In this document: piece by piece, positions 49,301-60,260 of the stretch
Position numbering within the stretch: the stretch's first letter is position 1
How the letters are laid out: each line of letters starts with the position of its first letter
DNA from: Himantopus leucocephalus
Taxonomy: Eukaryota; Chordata; Aves; Charadriiformes; Recurvirostridae
Assembly: GCA_003993805.1 (NCBI GenBank)
Contig: RSEF01000020.1
Location: forward strand, 187,522 to 251,521
Direction of reading: 5' to 3'
Length of the DNA stretch: 64,000 nucleotides
The notes under the pieces: model-generated
The model's database searches: none
What the model was told of the DNA's origin: nothing
The model's input: only the letters and a program-made list of their open reading frames with translations
Translations under genes and position numbers: made by a program

Positions 49301-50650
49301 CGAGCAGGGCAGACTCGTACCCCCGGCTGTGGCCAAACCCCGGGAAGCGAGGGGCTGTTGGGGTCGCACCCGGTGCCCGGGGGCTGCCTGCGCTGGGCTC
49401 TGCCCCCGCACCGGGAGGGGGAACAGCGCCAGCCGATGGTTTGGCTGCAGCTCTTTAACCTCCTAAGGCTTAACTGAAAGGAGGGGGGCAAAGAAAAAGA
49501 AACCAGGCCGAGAACAGTTTTTCTGATGACGTTCCTGATGCAATAAGTCCCTCTGAAATTTGATTTGCAGCCGTGGCCAGCAAGGTATTGGAAGCAGAGT
49601 GTGCTTCAATAATTCATTGCTCTTTAAAGCTTCTAAGCCCGCTGGCCACAGCCAGGGGAGCCCGTGACACCTTTGCATTAAAAAGGATGTTGGAGATTTA
49701 TATACATAGACTAGTCCCCTCCTCCCCCCATCCAGGCCTGGCTTATTTATCTTCATTCCTCTCTCTAGGGCACAACCACGTTCATGTTCTTCAAGCGCCG
49801 CTTTTTGAAACCACCGCAGTGACCTGGCGCTCTTGGTGACGGGGTGGGGGGGTTCAAACCAGCATTAGCCATGCAGGCTTCTGCCATGCAAGCGGGGCGG
49901 CTGGCACTGCCCTCCGGGCCCCACGGCCCTGCCCCGCGTGCGGGCGCGCAGCAAAGGCAGCCATGCCCCGCAGAGCTGCAGGTCCTACCAGCGCTCCGGG
50001 GAAGCTCTGTAGAGCGGGGCTTACTGGGCACGCCGGCACATCCTTGCGATGCGTGGATATAAGGGGTTAAGCATTAGTTATTACTGGTGACCTTCAGACT
50101 GTGGGGTGGCGGCGGTGCTTGGCCGGGGGCCGGGGAGCTGTGTCCGGGTGGGATATGAGCCGCGGCCCCTCGGCATGCCCAGCTGCCGGGGTACTGAGTG
50201 GGAACAGCTACGTGTGGGCAGACACGTGCCCAGTTGCCCGAGTCCACCCCAGCACAGCATCTGCAAGGTCTGGGTGGGCAGCGGGGGCGTGCCGGGGTGG
50301 GGACCGCAGCAGAGGGTGCCGAGGCCGCGGTGTGGGCACTTCGCCTCCTCCCCACGCTGCCATGGTCCAGCACAGGGGCTGGGGGGTCCTGGGGCAGCGC
50401 TGCAGCTGGGGGAGTTGGACCCCATCAGCACCAGTGTCCCCGCAGGAGGTGTGGCGGTCTGTCCCCAGGGCCTCGGTGCACTTAACACCCTCCACCCCTC
50501 CCCAGCCCCCTCCTGGCAATGTGACTTGAGGTGGCAGCTGAACCATCTGGAGATGTTTGATAAGGTCTACTGGGCAATAGGGCACCGACCGAGGGGGTGT
50601 CCCCTGCCTTCCTACCCAGAGCAAGCCGTGACCCCCCCCGCTGCACCCAC
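43400..50650 (-). other. DLGAP4 intron between exons 1 and 2
   Basis: 7.25 kb without a recognised exon. A small N-flanking repeat lies at 44338-44379. The segment 49.5-49.8 kb is AT-rich and homeobox-motif-rich and may be a conserved element. Confidence 0.7.
44338..44379. repeat. Short direct repeat around a single N
   Basis: TTGGTTTGTAGCTGG occurs at 44338-44352 and 44365-44379 on both sides of N at 44353. Probably an assembly join artefact. Confidence 0.8.
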
Positions 50651-51693
50651 CTGCAGGTAGTGGTAGGCCAAGTCTTGATGGCAGGACTTGGATTTCAGCA
50701 AGGCTTTGTCGATGGTGGCAGAGGCTTTCTGGCACACTTCCCGGGCATGGCTGAGTGTCAGCGTGGACCAGGAGCCCCTCTTAATGTAGTTGGAGTCATT
50801 GTTGATGGGGATATTGGTGCAAGGGGTGACCTTGAGGTCGTTATTGCTCTTGGAGGATTTCAGCATGTGCTCGCTGATGGTATTGTAAGCGTGCATGAAA
50901 TACTTCGGCTGGCTGTGGTCCGGCTGCCGGCCCAGTGTCATGAGGCCCATTGGGTTGCGGTAGCTGCAGGTATCGCTGTCTAAGTTGTCATCTGAGCTCC
51001 ACCAGCCTGATATGTTGGATCTGGTCCTGCGCTTGGGCTCGGAGGTCTTCGCTCGGTCTTTGCTCTTGCTCCTCCGGTTTTGCTTGGGGTCATCTGCCCC
51101 CTTCTTGCCGTTCACGTTGCCTTTGGTGGGGCCCTCCAGAGACTGGGACTTGGCGAATAGCTTCTGGACAGAGTGGACAAGGTGCCGGATGCGCCCAGGG
51201 CTCTCGCTCCTGTGCTTCGCATCGCTCCTCTGAAACTGGAGGGTGCTGAAGCCGTCCCTGTGGATGGGCAGCTGCTTCTCAAACTGGTCAAGGAGGTTTG
51301 CGGGCAGGCGGTTGATTTTGGTGGCTTGGGCATGGCTCGGAAAAGGGTTGTCATCTGGGACCTCAAAGTGGGAGTTGTAATGGATGCGGGGGAAAGTGCT
51401 GCTGTTGGAGATCTGGTTGTTGAGTGGAAGGAGACAGTCGCCATGGAGGGTATTCTGGGCTGGGAATCGGGGGTCCATGGTGAAGGAATCGGTGGGGCTG
51501 AGAAGATACGGGTTCCTGTCCTGGGGGGCATAAAGAGAGTCTTGAGGGGAGTCCAGGTTATCGGAGAGGTGGCGGCTTCTGTTATCTCCTAAGCCCTTCA
51601 TGGTCCCAGTGTGTCCTAGACCATTGCTCAGGGATGGTGCGGCAGAGCCCTTGCAGGAGGGCCGACCCTGCTCCCCCGCAGACTTCCCTGCAC
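50651..51693 (-). CDS. DLGAP4: DLGAP4 first coding exon of the long isoform (5'UTR 51693-51602, CDS 51601-50651)
   Basis: This exon encodes residues 1-317 of the postsynaptic scaffold DLGAP4 (SAPAP4), which links PSD-95-type MAGUKs to Shank proteins at excitatory synapses. The minus-strand acceptor is a pyrimidine tract ending in CCTCCAG before 51693, and the donor after 50651 is CAG|GTGGGT, phase 0. The start MKGLGD is the family start of DLGAP4 and was preferred over DLGAP1-3. Family landmarks seen: LLDQFEKQLPIHRDGF (103-118), RSESPGRIRHLVHSVQKLF (131-149), a Lys/Arg-rich stretch (about 164-193), GWWSSDDNLDSD (199-210), YFMHAYNTIS (234-243) and RGSWSTLTLSHAREVCQK (285-302). The region is expected to be mostly disordered and to hold guanylate-kinase-domain-binding repeats. 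The region around 244-280 is poorly conserved compared with the mammalian protein as I recall it. The frame stays open upstream of the ATG to the acceptor, and a two-codon upstream ORF lies in another frame. Identification is by recalled family sequence, not a search. Confidence 0.96.
51616..51624 (-). promoter_or_regulatory. Two-codon upstream ORF in the DLGAP4 leader
   Basis: The leader reads ATG GTC TAG, 15 nt before the main ATG and in a different frame. The context is AGCAATGG (G at +4). Such minimal uORFs can lower or regulate initiation at the following start codon (established for uORFs in general; effect here is inference). Confidence 0.5.
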
Positions 51694-54600
51694 CTGGAGG
51701 AAGAGGACAGACACTCAGACCCTGCTGAGAACCCCTTTGGCAGCCCCCTCCTCACCGGGCCGTCCCTGCGAGGGCTGTCCCAGCTCTAAAAGCAAATGCC
51801 ACCAAGGTTAAGGGACGAAGGAAAGAAGCAGAGTGGGAGAGAGACGACATGGCAGGAGGGGAGGAGAAGGGGCATGAGACCAGGGGCTGGAGAGAACAGG
51901 GTACAGGAGAGGAGGAGGGGAAGGATTCATTCTTTCTAGCTGCAGTTTAAGTGCTTGTGTGTCTCACTGCTCAACCACAGGCTGCTTAAATAATGCTGCT
52001 GCTATTTTTCGGGTCTCTGCACATGTTTATTTAATAGAGTCCCTTCCCCAGCCAGCATAACAAAGGCTGGCAGCGGTGCTGCCAGCAAAACACTGCTCCT
52101 GTCCCATTTGTTCAGGGGGCTGGAGAAAAACCTGCTGTCAAACACTGCACACGGGCTTTGCCTGAGCCAAGGGAAGTCTGGAGCCGAGCATCCCGTCTTC
52201 TGCATTATGCTTTGTGTTTCTGTGGTTACGGGATCTCGGAAGGGGGCTGGCAGCCCTGCTCTGTGTGTTGCGTGCAGCTGCGCTAATGCGATATGATGTC
52301 AAACGTCTCCTCTCCAACAAGCGCCCCCAGTTTATGGCATATTTTACCCCCAAGGAAATTGTTTCAGTAGCTACGATGAGAGCAGAGGTGTTTCTGAACA
52401 CACAGAGCCGGACCTGAGAAGCTGTTTGCTGCTCAGTTGATCTTTCCTGCCTTGCTGCATCGCTCCTGGGGGAGCTGTGTCACCCTCCGAGCCTGGCTGG
52501 CTGTCCCTTGCTACGGTCCTCCTCTGCCACCGCGAGGGGCTGAGGTTGGCCACCTGTGGTAGAGACATCCCTGCGGGGCGGTGGAAGGGGGCAGCCGGAC
52601 ACAGAGGATCCCCTCAGGGCAGGGGAGCTCCTCGCTGAAAGGTTCTCCACTGCGCTTATCCCGTCCTGCTCAGCTCGGAGGGATCCTCGTCTGCACTGGA
52701 TTACACAGGGAAAAAAGACAAACTTTTGGGCGCTGCTTAAAGAAAACCGATGAATGTACAGATGAGTTGAGCCATCAGTCAATGAGTTGATTTTCCATAC
52801 TTAAAGCCTATTTGAAATCACGTAGTGTATAAACTAATTCTTATTTCCTTTTACCTTTTAGTTTAGTTTCTTATTTCCTTTTTGGTTTAGTTTGAGTGTC
52901 GCTTAAAGGCAACCTAGCAAACACTGAAGCATCCTGCGGGTGTAAAAATCCGGAGAATGAGATCCTAGGCTACTTTTTTTAAAATCCAGGGCCCCAAAAC
53001 ATGTACACGTAGCTGAATGGCTGCTCCCTGGTGAGACGAAGGGGCTGCTCCGGGAGCTGGGCTCTCTGCAGACGAGCCATTTTCCAACACTAGGATGATC
53101 CGATGTTCCCCTACATGCACCTGGAAAGGGAAATACTACCTGGACCCTCAGAGCCTCCAGTGAGTTTGCGAGAAAGAAAACCATCATTTGCTTATTCCTA
53201 GAGAATAAGCAGGATAATGGTGTGTCCCTGTGAGGAGCAGAGCGGGTAGGCTGGGCTCCTGGGTTCTCTCTGTTCAGCCACAAATTTGACTCCGGTCACC
53301 CCGGGGAGCTCGTCCTCCCGCACGCGGTCTGGTCAGCAAAAGCAACCAGGGCTGAACTGGGGTGGGGAGCCGAGGCAGCGATCACTGAAGGACGATAGGA
53401 ATTGACAGGCTTGTTTTCCTTCCTCACACAGGGAAAAACGTATTAATAATGAAAGGCAGCTGGGGCTTTAAATAATTGTTTGGAAGCAGAAAAAAAAAAA
53501 AAAGGCGAAATACAATGTATTTCAGAGCATGACGGGTTTTAAAAAGTCTCTGTCTTAACTTGGTCGCTCCCAGCGGGTTGGCAAAGCGAAGCCGGTGGTT
53601 CTGAAGCAGCGGTTTGCAGACAGCAGGCGAGCGCAGCCTGGGCTCGCCGCCCCGCTCCTGCACAGCCACTCCTGCTCCCCCTCCGGCGAGTCCCGCTCCC
53701 GGGGAGTCCTGCCAGCCGCCCGCCGTGAACGCGGCCGGGCGCACTCCCAGCCATTGCCAGCTGCCCCCCAGCACTCACGGGAACCCGCACGGCTCTTGTC
53801 CCCAGGGGATCCTGTGGCCCCACACAAGGCTTGCTCGGTCCTGTCCCACCTCTCCTGGAACCCACCCGGAGAAGCTGTACAGCCCCATGGGCTGGGTCCT
53901 CTTGACTTGCTGCTGACCTGCGCCCTGCAGCTGGTCCGGCTGCCTCCGCCTACAACCTGGTGCCCTGCCACGTCGCCGGGGCTCTGGTGGTGTGGGAGAG
54001 ACGGACAGTGCCCATGCGTTTTGGGGATGAGGACACGGCTGTTATCCCCGGGGGAGCTTTGACACCAAACCTGCCCTTCTTGCCAAAGCACTCAATGCAA
54101 CGTTAGCCTTGACTTAGGCCAGCTTAGTCCAGCAGCTCGTGGTCCCTGTGGGTGCCATCCTTTTCCCATTGTGCTCTTCAGCGGCGAGGTGCACCAGCCT
54201 CTCTGGAGTCCCTTGCCCACGGGACAGCACCCATGTGAGCTGGCGGAGCAGCAGTGGGTGCTGGCTGGAGAAGCGCCACAGAAGAGAGACTGATGGATGT
54301 GCCAGGCAGCCCTGCTCCTGCTTTGTTCGAGCTGGCATCAGCGCAGCGGTTAAAGACCAGTGACAAAAAGCCCCAGGAGATGTTCTCAAAGGAAATTCTC
54401 TGGACAGAGGAGAAGGATGAGGTGTAGAAGGACAGACTCCAGACTGAGCCATCCATCTGGTCCTTTAAATTCCAGATGGCCGCGAATGAGCAAGCTCAAC
54501 CCTGCCCGACTTGGAGGGGAAGCCCTGCAGGTAGTGGGGAGCCCAAATCCTCCCTGAATACCACCCTGATCTGCTCAGGCTCAGCTCTGCCCACCGTGGC

Positions 54601-56709
54601 CTCTTTCCCCCTTCCTTCCATGCCCCAGCTCTGGACTCCCAGCACAGTCCTTTGCTCATGCTCAGCCACCTGAGGACATCCCGGCTCTGATGGACACTGT
54701 GCTTCTCCCGTCTCATTACGCTACAGGAGTCAGACAGTCCCTAAGGAGACAACACAGCGCTGATTTGATTATAATGGGATCTCTGGATATTGATAGTAAA
54801 TAGTCTTTTCCTACAAAGGGCAATCAATATTTGAAGTAGAAATCTCTCAGGCACTCCTGAGAGAGACTTCAGCCCCGTGACTGCTTTGCCATAAAGCACA
54901 TCAGCATCACTGCTTTTGTGTTCACTGGGCCCCAGAATAAGTAAAACTGCCCTAGGACTCAAAATAAATACGGAAATGGAATGAAATTAAATAAATGAAA
55001 AGAAAATAAATGAAATGCAATGAAAGCCTGGCTTGCACAGGAAGAGTGGGGCTGGGGGCCAGACTGGCGCAGGACGGCTCAAGAAGCAGAGGGGCAGGGA
55101 GGAGAGACTGAGGGGCTGTGTGGACAAGCGGGAAGGGAGGAAAAGTAGGGTTTGGGGTGGGCTGGAGGGGCAGGAGCAGAAGGGATGGGAAGGCAGGGAG
55201 GAGGGGAGGGCAGGGAGCTCCCTCTCTCCCGGGCTGCTGTGCTCTGGCTTCTATATGGCAGATGGTTTATTGCTCCCTTTTCCTCCTGTGGGCTCTTGCG
55301 GGGTTGCCAACAGGTCCTGATCCTCCTGCCTGTCCTGCTTGCCCTGGGCACCCCTTCCCTTGACAGCCAGCTACAGTGTGGGGCACCAGCCTTGCTGCTG
55401 GGCATGCGTTGGGTCGGTCTGGTGGGGCAGTCGGGACTCCCCCACCCCCGGTGCCCACTGTGCTGTTTGCTGCATNCGGATTAAACTGTTTGCATTACAT
55501 TGCAATTACTCTCTGCAATCCTTGGCACTTTCTTGAGACGTGGGGTCAAGGAAGGGAAAACCCCAACAAGCTTCTTCCCCGCCATCTTTTTTTAATTTGG
55601 AAGGATGAAAAAGCTTGAACTTAAATCTCCCAAATCCATGATCCTGCAGCTCGTAAACTGGGCAAGGGCTGTCACCCAGGACAGCTGCCCGGTGCCCTGC
55701 TGTGTCCCCCCACCCCAAGTCAGGCACCCCAGCAAGGAGGTGGATGGCCCCTGACCCCAGGGAGGGCACCCAGAGTGGTGGGCAGGAGAAGACCATGGAC
55801 AGCAGATGGTCACAGCAGGGGCTGCCGGGGCACGGAGAGGATGCATCCCTGAGCCCAGGGGAAGGGGCTGGTCTTGTTGCATGGCCCCATTACCTTCCTT
55901 CCCCTCAGCTTGTGTTTTTTCAGGATTGCCCTTCCTCTTCCCGGTGGCTTTGCTGATGCTCAGAGGTCTCTGAGATGCAGCGGATGACCTGACCTGATTT
56001 ATGGCAGTTTTGTGGGTCCCAAACCACTCCGAACCCCAGCTGGAGTGAGCCCTCGGACACGGTTTGCGGCAGCAGCACTGGAGCTGCCTGTTTGCAGGCT
56101 CAGAGCGGCTGCACTGAATTCACTTACAGCAGCACCTCCCGCAAAACACACCTGCAGCTCCAGACACCGAGCAGTGTTTGAAAAGTCAAATCATGCAGGA
56201 GATGATAGCTTTGCCTGAAGAAGCTTCCTGCTCAGCAGGAACTCCTCTCCTCCCCGGGGCTGAGCGCTGCCAATGTCCCCCTCCTGTAGGACCCACAGCT
56301 GCTGCGCTGGTCTACTGTGAACGGGAGATGGGGCCGGTCCGGGGGCTGCCGAAACTGGTGGGAGATGGTTCACTCCACTTCAGGAAGACTGAATCACATC
56401 TTCATTGTGAGCTGAAAAGCCTCCGTTGTTGTAAGAGATACTTCAATGTCTGCAAATATTTGCTTTTCTGTCTCTTTTTAACAGCAAAGAGATTAGGCTG
56501 GCCCAAACTCTGGGCAGAGCAGGAGGTAACTGAAAGGAACTGGAAGGAGGAGACAGCTGCCGTGCAGCATAGATACTTAGCAAAGCAATGATTTCCCAGC
56601 TATCTGTGCCGTCCTCACTCTCACGTGCCTGCCCAGCTTATGGCTGTCCGGCCAGCCAGTCGCCCAGCCGGGCAGTGTGTGGCGAGTCCTTCAAATTATG
56701 ATTTGTAAC

Positions 56710-56809
56710 NNNNNNNNNNNNNNNNNNNNNNNNNNNNNNNNNNNNNNNNNNNNNNNNNNNNNNNNNNNNNNNNNNNNNNNNNNNNNNNNNNNNNNNNNNN
56801 NNNNNNNNN
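56710..56809. other. Assembly gap (100 N)
   Basis: Exactly 100 Ns, a common default size, so the true length is unknown. The right edge enters a CR1 element. Confidence 0.99.
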
Positions 56810-56892
56810 GTAGGTGACCCTGCTCTGGCAGGGGGTTGGACTGGATGGTCTCTAGAGGTCCCTTCCAACCCCGACCATTCCGTGATTCTGTG
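56810..56892 (+). mobile_element. CR1 LINE fragment (3' end), left part lost in an assembly gap
   Basis: The sequence CCTGCTCTGGCAGGGGG, TTGGACTGGATGGTCTC, AGAGGTCCCTTCCAACCC and CATTCCGTGATTCTGTG is the typical CR1 3' terminus with its two short terminal repeats. It is in plus orientation, antisense to DLGAP4. The 100-N gap immediately to the left probably hides the rest of the element. Confidence 0.9.
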
Positions 56893-59800
56893 TAATTTGG
56901 GGATTGCACAATACGTGTTACAGGATGGTTCGGAGAAGGGTCAGAGATGGGGAGAGGGAGGGATCCAGGCAGAACAGGGAGGAACAAGCATGCAGTCTGC
57001 CCTGCTGCCTTATTTTGCTCTGTGGTGCATCCTCGTGTGTGCGTGTGATCCACATCCGCTAGTGAACATCAAGCCAGACTAACCAGTGAGTGCAACAGGC
57101 ACTGCTGGAATCAGGTCCCCGAGAGACCGGGGGTCTGGGACGTGGATACCGAGGCGGCTCATGAAGGCTTTTTTCCCCTGAGCTCTGAGCCTCAGGGGGA
57201 GGATGAGGCTGTTCACGTACCTGTATCCCCCCCTCCCGGGCACTGCTCCCCTGCCTGCGCTGGTGCGCCTGCGCTCGGCTGTGCCCGCAGGGAGTGTGCC
57301 CAGTGGGGACGTGGCTCAGCTTTGTTGCTGGCAGGACCCGGCAAAAGTGGTAGGAAGCAGTTCCTTACCTCAGCGAGATCCCTGGGACCTTCGGTCCACA
57401 GGATTGAACTACCCCGAACAGTCCTGGCCAAGGACACGCTTCGAAATAACATCTGGGACAGGACAGGCTGAGAATCCTATTAATTGCTCGGTTGCTCTGT
57501 GGTTTGTTTGCGCGCTGCACCTGAGTAAGAACAGCTCAAGAGCGTCATTGTCAAAGTTGCAGCTGGGACGCGGGTCTGGCATAGCAGCCCTGAACGCACG
57601 CCAGGAAAGCTGCTTTTTGGCACCTGAAGCTACGCGTTAATAGTAAGATGATAATATATCGAGCCCTACCTAGTCCCGCCTTTGAAACCATATATCATCG
57701 GGGCATCTTGTGCTGCTGGCTGGCGAGCGCAACGTACCGCCAGGCAGGATGAGCTGACTTAGCGTCAGAAACACCTCCAGAGACAAGCCAGCATCAGGAT
57801 GCCGTGCAGCACCAGCCTAAAAGGGCCTCCGACCATCTCCCGCTTGTACCTCTGCGCACGGCGCTGCCCCTGTGGGAGCTGTCATGGCCCCCCCACCGCA
57901 TGCGAGTAGCGAGGACTTTGCTTTCTCAGCTCTTCCATGGGGCAGGGGTGCTCCACCCTTGATTTACACAGGTTTAGCGGGAAGTGGCTCATTCAAGATT
58001 GTGCGAGAAGCATGCGATGGGCTCAGGAGGGCAAATTCATGCCCCCGTACCCAAGTCCAGCCCCTCCTCCAGCCTGTGGGGCTGCTCTGTCCCGGGGTCT
58101 GTGTCCTGCTGGTGGCTGGAGGGGCCGGCAGGGTGGGTGCTGGCGGATCCGTATGCTCCGGCCCTTTGGCAGGCTTCTGGGAGTCTGTGCCTGTCGGCTT
58201 GCATCTGCCAAGTGCTCAGAGAGCGGGATTTACAGCCGACCTCTGAACAGCTCTTTGTGTGCACGGCAGGAGAAGCCAGAGCCCTTCTCCTGCTCAGGCC
58301 ATGAGGAGAGAAGGCGGTCACGCTGCGGCGTTGTGCCCCGGCGCAGGGCTCTCGGGGACAGATCGTGCTGGCGGAGCACGCTGCCCGGGGCTGGGGCTGG
58401 CACAGCCGGCCAACACTCGGGCTCAGAGGGTCGGGAGAGGGGCTTCTGCCCGAGGAAGAAGCAGCAGAGTGAAGGGGAAAGGACATTGCGCGTTGCAGGT
58501 GATTGCTTCAGCCCTCCCCGTTCTGCAGCGGCAGTCCCCACCGGCCTTTGCCCCCAAGCTCTTTTGATCCACGGATCTCAAAGTGCTGCTGAGCCCTTCA
58601 GAAGGGCCAGCGGGACATGGAGATTTGCTCTCTCCACACCTGCTGTAGCCTGGGCTCCTGCTGAAAACTCTCACGCTGCACTTGGGGATTAGGGCTGGTG
58701 GGAGACACAGGCAAAGGCTGTGGCACTTATTAACGCGGCTCCTCTGGGGAAACACGGTCAGCAGCAACTGATCAGCAAAACCACACAGAACAAACACACT
58801 CTGCGCGACGAGTGAGCACCAGAGCCACCCCACTCATTCCGCTTGGGGACATGCACGCTCTGTCTCTGGAACACGGGACAGGCCGTGCTGTGCCCCCCCC
58901 TCCTTCACCCCATGCCTGCATCCCCCTCTAAAAGTGTTGCTTGACTCATTGGAAGGCATGTTTGGAAGCATTTTTTTTTTGCCATCAAGAGGATAGAATA
59001 GCTTTTTGGCAGGGAAGCCATGTGCTCATCAGAGCTCCCTGGTCTCCTCCACCTCAGAGAGGGACGGAGAGCAGAACCAGGCAGGGGAAGGAAAAGCGCT
59101 GGGCAGAGCCCGTACTGTCCATCTGCGATTATCTAAGAACAGCTGTTAATGACATGCATGACCAAAAACGGGAGTCGGAAGAACAAGAAGGAGCGTGGAA
59201 GTGTACAAGGGGCAAAGACGCGCTGTCGCTCGCCGCCCGCTCGCCTCCTCCCACCTCCTCGCTGCAGCAAGTCCCTCCCCGCTTTGAGGGTCCCCACCGG
59301 TGGCCGCTGAGATCCCCCAACAGCTGAAGGGTCTTTTGAAGATGCTGATGTTGGAAGCGGAGCCAGTGAAGTGACAGGGCTAGCGAGGTTGAGCCCAGTG
59401 GAAGCCCATAAGCACCTTTCCTGGACGGGGAACACTGCATCCCCCCCACGTGCCCAGTTCTGCACGGTGGCGTGGTCCTGCCACGGGGCTCAGCGCTGGC
59501 TGGGAGCCTGTACGGCCCCCGCTCAGGCTCCTCTCCCCTCCAGAGAGACACTGGTGCCAGCTTTAACTTAGCGCGCTGGGACCTAGGTGAACTTAGCTCT
59601 CTCCACGCTTGGTGTCACCATGACCCAGGAGCTGCTGGAACCCCAATTAGTAGATTAAACCTTCCTTTGAGGTGTCTCTGCGGGGTGCGGCAGCGAGGCA
59701 GCAGACCTGTCATTCCCTAAGCACCCGCGCTCTGGGCTCCGGTGCCTATCAAGCCTCTGCCTTCGCGGGCAGCTGAAGGCGCTCAGCATCATCCCTCGGG

Positions 59801-60129
59801 ACCTGCCTTGAAGCCTCTCCTGCAGTTGACCGATTGCCCAGACTGGGAGCAGGGTTTGAATCCGCAAATGTGGCCCCTGGAAGATAGAGGCATCACTGCC
59901 CCTCCAGCGGCGTCTCTCCGCAGGACGGGGCACAGAGGGCGAAGCCACCTCTTGTGGCTGTGCCGCATCAGAAGAGGCAGGAGGCTGAATGCTCCAGTGA
60001 CAGGAGAAATTTGTGTCCATAAGAGTAAACACCACCCCCCCCAATAACAACAAAGCCCTGAGCCCGGAGAGCTCTGCTGATTTCCTACCTGCAGAAAATA
60101 ACCCCGGAGGAAAGGCAGCACCCAGCCTA

Positions 60130-60260
60130 AACAAGGTTTAATTTGCTGTTGACAATCCAGATGGTAATTATATTACCAGGTACCTGGCTTTTCATTAAGG
60201 CCCCATGCAGATGTTACTTTTCTGGAGCTGACATAAATGTGCTCGTTTGTCTTCATCAAT
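60130..60260. promoter_or_regulatory. Possible enhancer with E-box and P3 homeodomain site
   Basis: CAGATG (60158-60163) abuts GGTAATTATATTACC (60163-60177), an inverted repeat containing TAAT-TAT-ATTA (60165-60175), the P3 dimer site of paired-class homeodomains. A second CAGATG lies at about 60208 and TTCATTAAGG at about 60191. AT-rich island in GC-rich surroundings. Confidence 0.3.

Noticed and set aside
50651..51601. Assignment to DLGAP1, DLGAP2 or DLGAP3
   Set aside because: The MKGLGD start, the LPIHRDGFSTLQF context and the MALCLELLKQ alternative exon fit DLGAP4. DLGAP3 has a very different N terminus.
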